This document shows positions 33,200-39,975 of a stretch of DNA of 40,236 nucleotides, in pieces. A program made the position numbers and the translations under genes. Origin of the DNA: Oscillospiraceae bacterium (GTDB lineage: Bacteria > Bacillota > Clostridia > Oscillospirales > JAAYXM01); contig JAFSEA010000084.1 in NCBI GenBank assembly GCA_017435965.1, positions 1 through 40,236 of the forward strand, read 5' to 3'. The notes beneath the pieces were generated by a model. It worked only from the letters and a program-made list of their open reading frames with translations. It did not search any database and was not told the DNA's origin. Positions within the stretch are counted from its first letter, which is position 1, and each line of letters begins with the position of its first letter.

Positions 33200-34435
33200 A
33201 TGATTTCCAATCACAAAAGGTTAAGATATGCTTGCTATACTTCAAGTGCATCAATGTCCATTGTGGGAAACCTTTCCCCACTTCTCTTTCTGAGCTTTCA
33301 TTCACTTTACGATATATCATATTCACTTTTAGGTCTTCTTGTGCTAATAAATTTCTGCACCCAGCTTGGCATCGACCTTATTTTTTCTTTCTTTTCCCAT
33401 AAATTCAATATATCAAAAACTGTAAAGGTTATGCCCTTGCTCACAGTTCTGGGTCTTGGAATTTACGCATTGTGGCCGTATTTGTTCCCCGATTCCGTTT
33501 ATATTGGGCTTCTTCTCGGAACAATTGTTTTTTCAGCTTCCGCAGGGCTCAGCGAGGTGCTTTTGAGTCCTATCATCGCCGCACTTCCGGCAAAGGACCC
33601 CGACCGTGAAATGTCAAAGCTTCATTCCGTCTACGCCTGGGGCGTTGTTTTTGTTATCATCGTTGCAACGGTCTTTCTTTTCTCCTTCGGAAACGAGAAC
33701 TGGCAACCCCTTGCACTTTTGTTTATGATCATCCCCACCATCTCCGCAATTCTCTTCTTCGGTGCTGAAATCCCCAACATAAGCTCATCCGGTGAAAAAG
33801 GCGCTTCCGTAAGAGAGCTTTTTTCAAGCAGTTCTCTGTGGCTCTGCTTTTTTGCAATCTTTCTCGGCGGTGCCGCAGAATGTACCATGGCGCAATGGGG
33901 CTCAGGGTATATTGAGCTTGCTTTCGGAATTCCCAAAATATGGGGAGATATCTTTGGAATGGCACTCTTTGCCGCAATGCTCGGTCTCGGTCGTTCGCTC
34001 TATGCAAAGATAGGAAAAAACATCGGACGTGTTCTCTTTCTCGGTGCGATAGGTGCAACAGTATGCTATTTAACAGCCGCAGTCTCAAGCATTCCCATAG
34101 TCGGACTTTTTGCCTGTGCCTTCACAGGCTTCTGTGTATCCGTAATGTGGCCCGGTTGCCTCGTTGTGGCTTCCGACAGATTCCCAAAAGGCGGAGTTTT
34201 TATCTATGCCATGATGGCGGCAGGCGGCGACCTCGGTGCATCAATTGTGCCACAGCTCATCGGAATAACTACAGATACTGTAAGCACAATACCCTTTACA
34301 TCAAATCTCGCAAAAAGCTTCGGAATGTTTCCCGAACAATTCGGAATGAGACTCGGAATGCTTATGGGAATGCTCTTCCCCCTCGTTGGAATATTCCTCT
34401 ATTTCCGCATAATGCGAAGCAGAAATAAAAAATAA
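33200..34435 (+). CDS. MFS transporter
   Basis: 411 residues, about twelve membrane helices in two halves with a central loop (FFGAEIPNISSSGEKGASVRELF). It fits the major facilitator fold; the glutamine/acid-rich AALPAKDPDREMSKLHSVYAWGVVFVI and the SDRFPKGGVFIYAMMAAGGDLGASIVPQLIG resemble sugar/fucose-permease-like (FGHS) MFS proteins. The substrate is not evident. The ribosome binding site is weak (CGAGG, 8 bases). It follows tkt by 62 bp across a terminator, and a strong terminator follows. Confidence 0.85.
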   Translation: MISNHKRLRYACYTSSASMSIVGNLSPLLFLSFHSLYDISYSLLGLLVLINFCTQLGIDLIFSFFSHKFNISKTVKVMPLLTVLGLGIYALWPYLFPDSVYIGLLLGTIVFSASAGLSEVLLSPIIAALPAKDPDREMSKLHSVYAWGVVFVIIVATVFLFSFGNENWQPLALLFMIIPTISAILFFGAEIPNISSSGEKGASVRELFSSSSLWLCFFAIFLGGAAECTMAQWGSGYIELAFGIPKIWGDIFGMALFAAMLGLGRSLYAKIGKNIGRVLFLGAIGATVCYLTAAVSSIPIVGLFACAFTGFCVSVMWPGCLVVASDRFPKGGVFIYAMMAAGGDLGASIVPQLIGITTDTVSTIPFTSNLAKSFGMFPEQFGMRLGMLMGMLFPLVGIFLYFRIMRSRNKK

Positions 34436-34440
34436 TTGCT

Positions 34441-34477
34441 AAAAAGCTCTGATTTTATTTGACATCAGAGCTTTTTT
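34441..34477 (+). terminator. Terminator after the MFS gene
   Basis: 13-bp stem AAAAAGCTCTGAT/ATCAGAGCTTTTT (34441-34453 with 34464-34476), ending in a T6 run. Confidence 0.9.
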
Positions 34478-34500
34478 ATATTATAATATTTAAGTTGCAT

Positions 34501-34578
34501 CGAGGCGTAGCGAAGTTTGGCTATCGCGCCTGGTTTGGGACCAGGAGACCGCAGGTTCGAGTCCTGTCGCCTCGACCA
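34501..34578 (+). tRNA. tRNA-Pro (anticodon UGG)
   Basis: 78 nt including a coded CCA. Acceptor stem CGAGGCG/CGCCTCG, D arm GCGA...TCGC, anticodon arm CCTGG-TTTGGGA-CCAGG with TGG at the anticodon, T arm GCAGG-TTCGAGT-CCTGT (one G-T pair), discriminator A. A terminator follows. It is the left border of the accessory region, and tRNA genes are frequent integration sites, but no copy of its 3' end was found downstream in the window. Confidence 0.96.
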
Positions 34579-34585
34579 ATACTCA

Positions 34586-34625
34586 TTAAGGTTGATTCAA
34601 AACGAATCAACCTTAATTTTTTTGT
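34586..34625 (+). terminator. Terminator after tRNA-Pro
   Basis: Stem TTAAGGTTGATTC/GAATCAACCTTAA (34587-34598 with 34604-34616) with a following T-run of 8. Confidence 0.9.
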
Positions 34626-34780
34626 GCTTTTTCGCCTGTTATCAGCACTTTTATTTGTATAAGGCGCTGTAAAAACAAGGCTTTGTACTAAATTTATAGT
34701 GGGAATATAAGGTTTCCGCATTATTGAAAAATACCCCAAATCAGCATTTTCGCCCTCTGCTCGACAATGGAGATTTGCTC

Positions 34781-34828
34781 CCGTAAACGAGCAGTTCTGC
34801 CGTAAACGAGTAAAGCTCCCGTAAACGA
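34781..34828. repeat. Three direct repeats CCGTAAACGA with 19-bp period
   Basis: CCGTAAACGA occurs at 34781-34790, 34800-34809 and 34819-34828, identical each time, each preceded by CT (CTC or CTG). The interval 34626-34947 holds no gene; besides these repeats it holds the palindrome at 34840 and the promoter at 34866. Evenly spaced short repeats before a gene suggest an operator or an iteron cluster. Confidence 0.75.
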
Positions 34829-34839
34829 ATACCGAAAAC

Positions 34840-34851
34840 ATAACATGTTAT
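34840..34851. promoter_or_regulatory. Palindrome before the nuclease promoter
   Basis: ATAACATGTTAT is a perfect 12-bp palindrome 15 bp upstream of the -35. It could bind a dimeric repressor. Confidence 0.45.
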
Positions 34852-34865
34852 GAATTCTATATTCA

Positions 34866-34894
34866 TTGATTTCGTAACAAAATTGTGATAAAAT
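34866..34894 (+). promoter_or_regulatory. Promoter of the zinc-ribbon nuclease gene
   Basis: TTGATT (34866-34871), a 17-bp spacer and TAAAAT (34889-34894). The ribosome binding site AAGGGGCGGTG is about 34932-34942. Confidence 0.65.
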
Positions 34895-34947
34895 TAATAT
34901 AAAATAAATGCTAATATGGAAAATGTAATTTTAAGGGGCGGTGAAAT

Positions 34948-36366
34948 ATGAAAAGGAAAACTCACGAAGAGTTTATTAACGAAATGAAAACTATTAACCC
35001 CTCTCTTCTTGTTATTGGTACTTATGTAAATTGTTTCACTAAAATAGAAGTTAAATGTTTAAAATGCAATCACGTTTGGAAAGCCGTACCCAATTCTTTA
35101 ATTCAAGGACATGGGTGTCCAGCGTGTGCCAACAACCAAAAGAAAACGCATCAACGATTTGTATCGGAAATGCAAGCCTATAATCCATATATTGAAATTT
35201 TAGGAGAGTATAAAACGGCAACAACGCCTTTAAAGGTAAAGTGTGCCATTTGCGGAAACGAATGGTTAAGCAAGCCCAACAGATTACTCAATGGTGCTCA
35301 ATGCCAAAATTGCACAAAACCCCACACGAGCTTTATGGAGCAATTTATGCTAATATCTTTTCAAGATGCTATCGGTGAAGAATCTGTCGAATCTAGAAAC
35401 ACCTCTGCGATTGGATTAGAGCTAGATATATATGTTCCTAATTACAAACTTGCAATAGAGCCAGGTACCTGGCTCTACCACAAAAACAAAGTTGGTGCTC
35501 GGGATCTGGATAAACGAAAGAAATGTCAAGAAGTAGGAATTCGACTGGTTACAGTTTATGACACATATCCTGCTGGGAAAAAACCGCCTTACGAATCTGA
35601 TTGTTATGTTTTTGATGGTTTTTTAAATGAGCCTGGATACAAGCGTTTAATTAGATTTTTAACAGATTTAATGTCAAGCGTTAATATCAATTCAAGCAAT
35701 TTGGATTGGGCTCAAATTGCAAACAGAGCCTATGCCGCATGTCATTATAATGCACACGAAAGTTTTGTTAAAGCGCTTGCCGAGACACAACCCAACATAG
35801 ACGTCCTTGAGGAATACAAAGGCGCAAATATTCCAATAATGGTTAATGACAAAACTTGTAATCATCCAACATGGAAAGCTCGGCCGTACACTCTATTAAA
35901 TGGAATTGGCTGTCCTGAATGCCGAAGAATTACCGCCGCAAAAACACGAACCTGTACCCATCAAGATTTTGAAATAGAGATGCAGCAAATCAATCCGACA
36001 ATCGAAATTATAGGCAAATACACTAAGGTTACTGAACGCATAGAGGTTCGTTGCAAAAACTGCGGCTATAATTGGAATCCATTAGGTTATTCATTGCTTT
36101 CGGGCAAGGGATGCCCTCATTGTTCAGCACTAAATGGTGCGAAAAAGAGAAAAAATAAATTGAGTGTAAAAACCACAGAGCAATTCAAAAAAGAATTAGC
36201 CGAAATTAACCAAAACATAAAAGTTGTTGGTGAGTATATTAACAACAAAACAAAAATTTCAGTAGAATGTTTAGTTTGTGGAAACAAATGGGATGTGGTC
36301 CCCGCGTCTTTATTGAATGGTCACGGGTGTCCTAAATGCAGTAGACGGAAAAAGAAAAACGATTGA
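34948..36366 (+). CDS. Vsr-like PD-(D/E)XK nuclease core flanked by five zinc-ribbon repeats
   Basis: 472 residues, no signal or membrane segment. Residues ~125-240 show an endonuclease-like core as in Vsr/PD-(D/E)XK proteins: E131 in FMEQF, ELDIYVPNYKLAIEPG (D160, E171), H178 and the late RDLDKRKKCQEVGIRLVTVYD. It stands between repeats of a ~60-residue module with the pattern F..EM...NP.I.I.G.Y...I.V.C..C...W...P..LL.G.GCP.C: two before (Cys37/40/57/60; 99/102/119/122) and three after (304-His306/322/325, degenerate; 369/372/389/392; 441/444/461/464). The module resembles DUF4379-type zinc ribbons. The family likely binds and cuts nucleic acid; the role (defence, homing or mobile-element protein) is unknown. 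It is more AT-rich in codons than the flanks. Confidence 0.78.
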   Translation: MKRKTHEEFINEMKTINPSLLVIGTYVNCFTKIEVKCLKCNHVWKAVPNSLIQGHGCPACANNQKKTHQRFVSEMQAYNPYIEILGEYKTATTPLKVKCAICGNEWLSKPNRLLNGAQCQNCTKPHTSFMEQFMLISFQDAIGEESVESRNTSAIGLELDIYVPNYKLAIEPGTWLYHKNKVGARDLDKRKKCQEVGIRLVTVYDTYPAGKKPPYESDCYVFDGFLNEPGYKRLIRFLTDLMSSVNINSSNLDWAQIANRAYAACHYNAHESFVKALAETQPNIDVLEEYKGANIPIMVNDKTCNHPTWKARPYTLLNGIGCPECRRITAAKTRTCTHQDFEIEMQQINPTIEIIGKYTKVTERIEVRCKNCGYNWNPLGYSLLSGKGCPHCSALNGAKKRKNKLSVKTTEQFKKELAEINQNIKVVGEYINNKTKISVECLVCGNKWDVVPASLLNGHGCPKCSRRKKKND

Positions 36367-36398
36367 ACAAAAACTAAATTATATGGTAATATTACATT

Positions 36399-37220
36399 AT
36401 GGCGAGTAAATATAAATTCGGACGATGCAAACTGTGTGGCAAAGAAACAAAGTTGACCTTTGAACATGTACCGCCCGAAAAAGCATTCAATTCCTTTACA
36501 GTTAAAAAATATAGTTTTCAAGAATTCATAAAAATCCTATCCGGAACAAAGGAACCTAATGAACTAAAAGGCAAACTACAGCAAAAAGGCAGTGGTGATT
36601 ACTATTTATGTCAACAGTGTAATAACTGTACGGGTTCATGGTATATGGCAGAATATACTAAGTTCACAAACACAATGAGAAACCTTCTATTGCAGTTTGA
36701 CGCCAATAGTAAATCGTGTTCTTTTAAACTTGAAAATTTTTATCCACTTAGAATATTCAAGGCAATTATGACAATGTTTTGCGATATTAACCACGAGTGT
36801 ATGGGCGATCCATCGTTGCGAGACTTTCTATTAAACAAAGATTCCACAAGTTTTAATCACGAAAAGTATTCTGTATATATTTACTTAACCAAAAGCTCAA
36901 TTCGTCGCATTCAAGGCATCTCTGCTCTACACACAAAAGACACAGATTTATTATGTCTTACAGAAATTTCAAGTTTCCCCATCGGTCTTCTTTTATACAT
37001 AGATAAACCCAAAGACTATAAACCTCAAGGGTTGATGATTAATGATTTTGCAAAAGCAAATTACGATGAATCCTGCACGGTAGATTTTGTTGGATTGCCA
37101 CTTCTTGAGGTCAATAGTCATTTCATAGCGGATTTCAGAACAAAACAGCAAATATCTGAAGATTATGAACAAGGGCAACGCACTATGGAAGAACTGAAAA
37201 GAAAAGGGATAATTAAATAA
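36399..37220 (+). CDS. HNH-endonuclease-like zinc protein
   Basis: 273 residues; start at ATG 36399, 32 bp after the nuclease gene and with only a weak ribosome binding site. The N terminus has CKLCGKETKLTFEHVPPEKAF, then after ~55 residues YYLCQQCNNCTGSWY. Two Cys pairs, the EHVPP segment and an N/C-rich turn are the pattern of HNH/McrA-type treble-clef nucleases, where His of EHVPP is catalytic. The remaining ~180 residues (with FKAIMTMFCDINHECMG and FPIGLLLYIDKP) match no domain I know. It probably shares the transcript of the preceding nuclease gene, so the two may act together. Confidence 0.65.
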   Translation: MASKYKFGRCKLCGKETKLTFEHVPPEKAFNSFTVKKYSFQEFIKILSGTKEPNELKGKLQQKGSGDYYLCQQCNNCTGSWYMAEYTKFTNTMRNLLLQFDANSKSCSFKLENFYPLRIFKAIMTMFCDINHECMGDPSLRDFLLNKDSTSFNHEKYSVYIYLTKSSIRRIQGISALHTKDTDLLCLTEISSFPIGLLLYIDKPKDYKPQGLMINDFAKANYDESCTVDFVGLPLLEVNSHFIADFRTKQQISEDYEQGQRTMEELKRKGIIK

Positions 37221-37289
37221 CCAAACATTTCGATATGGTCAACCACTATATTCCTCGTTCACAATAATTTATCAATTGCCGCATCTACT

Positions 37290-37400
37290 TATAATAGGCG
37301 CGGTAATTTGTTTTTCGGAGGACTTGACTTTTCGGAAATTTTGAGCATCTTTATAAAACCAAGCCGCAGGGCTAATATTTTGAAAGAGGTGCATTTATGA
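37290..37400 (+). pseudogene. Possible 3' remnant of a mobile-element gene
   Basis: An open frame with no good start of its own runs to a TGA at 37398-37400 and ends GLDFSEILSIFIKPSRRANILKEVHL. Its stop overlaps the next ATG as TTATGA with GAAAGAGG before it, the usual sign of translational coupling between two genes. The upstream part of the frame looks random, so a break is likely at about 37290-37315. No family was recognised. Confidence 0.35.
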
Positions 37401-37591
37401 AAATCCAAAAGCCATTGCCGGGGATGACTCCCGAAGAGACCGAAAGACAGTTCCAGTATATGAACGCTGTCATTATGTTCAAGATGATGCATTCCCGTGG
37501 CATCATCAATGAAAAGGAACTGCATTTATGCAAGGAGGAAATGCTGAAAAAGTACAAATCTCCCCTTGATCCCTACAAGGATGAGGTGTAA
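37397..37591 (+). CDS. Small SHOCT-like protein
   Basis: 64 residues; GAAAGAGG eight bases before the ATG. MNAVIMFKMMHSRGIINEKELHLCKEEMLKKYKSPL fits the short helical SHOCT-like pattern (a helix, RGII(N/T)E.E, helix, (L/M)xxKY), which in Clostridia often lies beside serine-recombinase genes of mobile elements. No recombinase is present here, so this is probably what is left of such an element. Function unknown. Confidence 0.55.
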   Translation: MKIQKPLPGMTPEETERQFQYMNAVIMFKMMHSRGIINEKELHLCKEEMLKKYKSPLDPYKDEV

Positions 37592-37726
37592 AAATGACTC
37601 GATTTTTGCATTTGACCCCCCTTAGGTCAAAAAACAGCGATTTTGCACCCAGCACCCCCGAAAATCAAGCAAAATGCACCCCCCTGCCGATTTTTGTATC
37701 AAAATTAGGCGGTATCTTCAGAAAAA

Positions 37727-37760
37727 GCCGTCAATCTTATATCAAGATTGATGGCTTTTT
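37727..37760. terminator. Terminator in the mobile-element remnant
   Basis: Stem GCCGTCAATCTT/AAGATTGATGGC (37727-37738 with 37744-37755, one G-T pair), A5 before and T5 after, so usable in both directions. Confidence 0.8.
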
Positions 37761-37764
37761 CAAC

Positions 37765-37937
37765 GAAATAAATCCTTTCAGGATTTGTGAAATGTCCTTT
37801 GGACGTGAAATATTGCTTCGCAATGTGAAATACGCCTTACGGCGTGTGAGGATTTATTTCATTTCACAGAAAACGAAGTTTTCTATTTCACAATTTACAA
37901 AGTAAATTATTTCACATCAACGAAGTTGATATTTCAC
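37765..37937. repeat. Array of seven short hairpins with GTGAAAT / ATTTCAC spacers
   Basis: Four perfect hairpins, AAATCCT-TTC-AGGATTT (37770-37786), GTCC-TTT-GGAC (37794-37804), ATTGC-TTC-GCAAT (37812-37824) and ACGCC-TTAC-GGCGT (37832-37845), are separated by GTGAAAT (37787, 37805, 37825). After GTGAGGATTTATTTC the orientation flips: AGAAAAC-GAA-GTTTTCT (37868-37884), AATTTAC-AAA-GTAAATT (37892-37908) and ATCAAC-GAA-GTTGAT (37916-37930), each bordered by ATTTCAC (37861, 37885, 37909, 37931). The stems differ but loops and spacers are constant. A reading frame 37594-37905 across it is taken as chance. Confidence 0.9.
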
Positions 37938-38122
37938 TTTGAATTTTTTCAAAATAAAATGCACCGCTTTTAGGTCGTATTGAAATTGACCGTTAGTGCC
38001 GGAAAAAAGCATCCCTAACGGAGCATTAAGCAGCCTTTGGCAACGCAGTCGTTTCGCTAACGAAGTATTGCTCAGCGGCACATTCAGGACGCTTCGCTTC
38101 ACAAGGTAATACCCTCACACTC

Positions 38123-38773
38123 TCACTTATCCGCTTTGATAGTGTATGTTGCTCCCCAGTTTTTCAGTACCTTTACGGAGGAAAATCCGGCTTTTAAGAG
38201 TGCTTCTGTTTCGTGTTCTACAGTAAGAGGTGTGTCGTAGTGGTAAAGCTCATTATCACAAATCCCCTGTTCTTTCTTCAAAGAAATCAGGTTTTCACGA
38301 TGCATTTTTTCTTCTTCGTCCGATAATGCGAAATAGTCTGTGAGAATAAAATATCCACCGTCTTTTAATGCCTCATGCAATTTGATATATAAAGAAATTT
38401 TCTCTTCCTTGGTAAAATGATGGAGACTTTCCACCGATACTGCACAGTCAAATGATGATGCAGAAAAGTCCACATCAAAATATGACCCGCAAATCAGGGT
38501 AATGTCTTTATCTGGAAATTTCTTTTTAAGAGAAGTAAGCATCCCCTTTGACAAATCAATCCCCGTTATCCTTGCCGACGGATTCAGGCGGTAATATTCC
38601 TGAAGCTCCAGACCGGTTCCGCATCCCAAATCAAGTACAGAGCAGTTTTCGGTTACAGGCAACTGCCTTACCGTGAACGGATAGAACTCTTCTGCCGATT
38701 GTATATTTCTCAGCATATGCTCATCATACCCATCAAGTCTTTTTTCAAAAAAGTCACTCATTTTTTCAAGCAT
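38123..38773 (-). CDS. SAM-dependent methyltransferase, class I
   Basis: 216 residues; AAGGTG seven bases before ATG 38773, overlapping the end of the upstream glycosyltransferase gene. SAM-binding motif I is VLDLGCGTGLELQEY, followed by the acidic ITGIDLSKGML and motif DCAVSVESLHHF and LKDGGYFILTDY. It resembles UbiE/Methyltransf_25-type enzymes for small molecules. No substrate can be told. It is the last gene of the minus-strand unit with glycosyltransferase and AbrB-like regulator. About 180 bp of AT-rich DNA without a convincing gene (37938-38122) follows it. Confidence 0.88.
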   Translation of the reverse strand: MLEKMSDFFEKRLDGYDEHMLRNIQSAEEFYPFTVRQLPVTENCSVLDLGCGTGLELQEYYRLNPSARITGIDLSKGMLTSLKKKFPDKDITLICGSYFDVDFSASSFDCAVSVESLHHFTKEEKISLYIKLHEALKDGGYFILTDYFALSDEEEKMHRENLISLKKEQGICDNELYHYDTPLTVEHETEALLKAGFSSVKVLKNWGATYTIKADK

Positions 38774-38777
38774 GGTT

Positions 38778-39959
38778 TTACACCTTCTCGCCGCAAACTT
38801 TTATAATCTTATCTGCCGCACCTTTTGCACCGGAGGAAGCCTTGAAGCCTTCTGCAATTTTTGCGGCATTTTTCTTATATGAGCTGTCAGAGATTATTTT
38901 ATTTATTCCATTCAGAACAGATGTTCCGTCTGCTTTTTTTGGTTTGAGTCCTGCGCCAAGCTGCAAAACCCTTTCGGCAACGCCTTTTTGCTCTGAGGTC
39001 TGAGGGAGCATAACAAGAGGCACTTCAAAATACAAGCTTTCGCTCACGCTGTTCATTCCGCAATGTGAAACAAACACATCCGCCTTTTCAAGAACGGCTA
39101 TCTGATCCACATGAGAGCAAACCGATATGTTTTCGGGAAGAGTTCCGAAAACATCAAGACTCACCTGACTGCCGACAGACATAATAACCTGATATTCCGT
39201 GTTTTCAAGGGCAGATATACACGACTTATAAAACGGCATCATATCGTTATTGACCGTTCCCATCGATATATAAACAAGCTTTTCCCTTGTTCTCTCAATC
39301 TGTTCCGTTGCAGGACGAATGGAAGGCCCCACAAATGCGAATTTTTCCGAGAAGGTCTCCGAGCAAGGCTGAAATTCGGGAGAGGTATACACAATGGTAT
39401 GGGCATTTTCGTCATTGCCTATAATATCGAGAACACTTTTAACGGGATATCCTTTATTCTGCAGTCTTTTAATCTCTTTAGCTGTCTTCGGAATTGCAAA
39501 AAGCATTCTGAACAAATCTCCCACGCCCTGCTTCATAATCTTTGCCGAATGTCGATTGAAAGCAAAGGTGGTTGTTGATGAAACAAAAGGAATACCGAGC
39601 TTCATTGCAACTGCTTTTCCCCACAATGCCATAGAATCCGCAACTATGCAATCAGGCTTAAGCTCTGCCATTTCTCTGCAGACCTTGTCATCAAGAGAAA
39701 GAGTTGTATCCACAAGTATTTTTGTGGAAAAAGCAATATCTTTTCCGATACGTGCAGAGTCTTTGGCACAGAGCTTTGCCTCCATATCATAATCATCGCA
39801 GGAAATAAATTTTGCCCCCGCCGACTCTATTTTTTCACGCATCATATTGTATGAATAGTACCAAACCTCATACCCACGTGAAACAAGCTCACGAACAACT
39901 CCCAAGGTCGGATTTGTGTGTCCATGGGCAGGAATACAAAAGAAAACTATTTTGCTCAT
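38778..39959 (-). CDS. GT1-family (UGT/MGT-like) glycosyltransferase
   Basis: 393 residues, complete; CAGGTGAAA before ATG 39959. N-terminal acceptor domain begins FFCIPAHGHTNPTLGVVRELVSRGYEV, with the catalytic-type His of AHGHTNP. The C-terminal donor domain has the UGT signature VFVSHCGMNSVSESLYFEVPLVMLPQTSEQKGVAERVLQLGAGL. This is the MGT/macrolide-glycosyltransferase type, which transfers a sugar from a UDP-sugar to small lipophilic acceptors, for example antibiotics or lipids. The next gene is a methyltransferase 4 bp downstream, so a small molecule may be both glycosylated and methylated. Confidence 0.92.
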   Translation of the reverse strand: MSKIVFFCIPAHGHTNPTLGVVRELVSRGYEVWYYSYNMMREKIESAGAKFISCDDYDMEAKLCAKDSARIGKDIAFSTKILVDTTLSLDDKVCREMAELKPDCIVADSMALWGKAVAMKLGIPFVSSTTTFAFNRHSAKIMKQGVGDLFRMLFAIPKTAKEIKRLQNKGYPVKSVLDIIGNDENAHTIVYTSPEFQPCSETFSEKFAFVGPSIRPATEQIERTREKLVYISMGTVNNDMMPFYKSCISALENTEYQVIMSVGSQVSLDVFGTLPENISVCSHVDQIAVLEKADVFVSHCGMNSVSESLYFEVPLVMLPQTSEQKGVAERVLQLGAGLKPKKADGTSVLNGINKIISDSSYKKNAAKIAEGFKASSGAKGAADKIIKVCGEKV

Positions 39960-39975
39960 ATAATTTCACCTGACT

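Noticed and set aside
34781..34828. CRISPR-like repeats
   Set aside because: The exact repeat is only 10 bp with a 19-bp period and 9-bp intervals, and there are no cas genes. It fits an operator or iteron cluster better.
34501..37300. A direct repeat of the tRNA-Pro 3' end as attachment site
   Set aside because: No second copy of TTCGAGTCCTGTCGCCTCG was found when reading the downstream part, so tRNA-linked integration is not proven.
37594..37905. A 104-residue frame that starts 3 bp after the SHOCT-like gene
   Set aside because: Its second half is the hairpin array and its first half translates repeated GCACCC tracts; it also crosses a bidirectional terminator. A GAGGTG lies before its ATG, but a real protein is unlikely.
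37765..37937. The hairpin array as CRISPR or integron attC sites
   Set aside because: Repeats are 7 bp and the intervals are self-complementary rather than unique spacers, and no cas or integrase gene is present.
37917..38102. A 61-residue minus-strand frame
   Set aside because: It overlaps the hairpin array, lacks a good ribosome binding site and probably reflects a repeated non-coding element.
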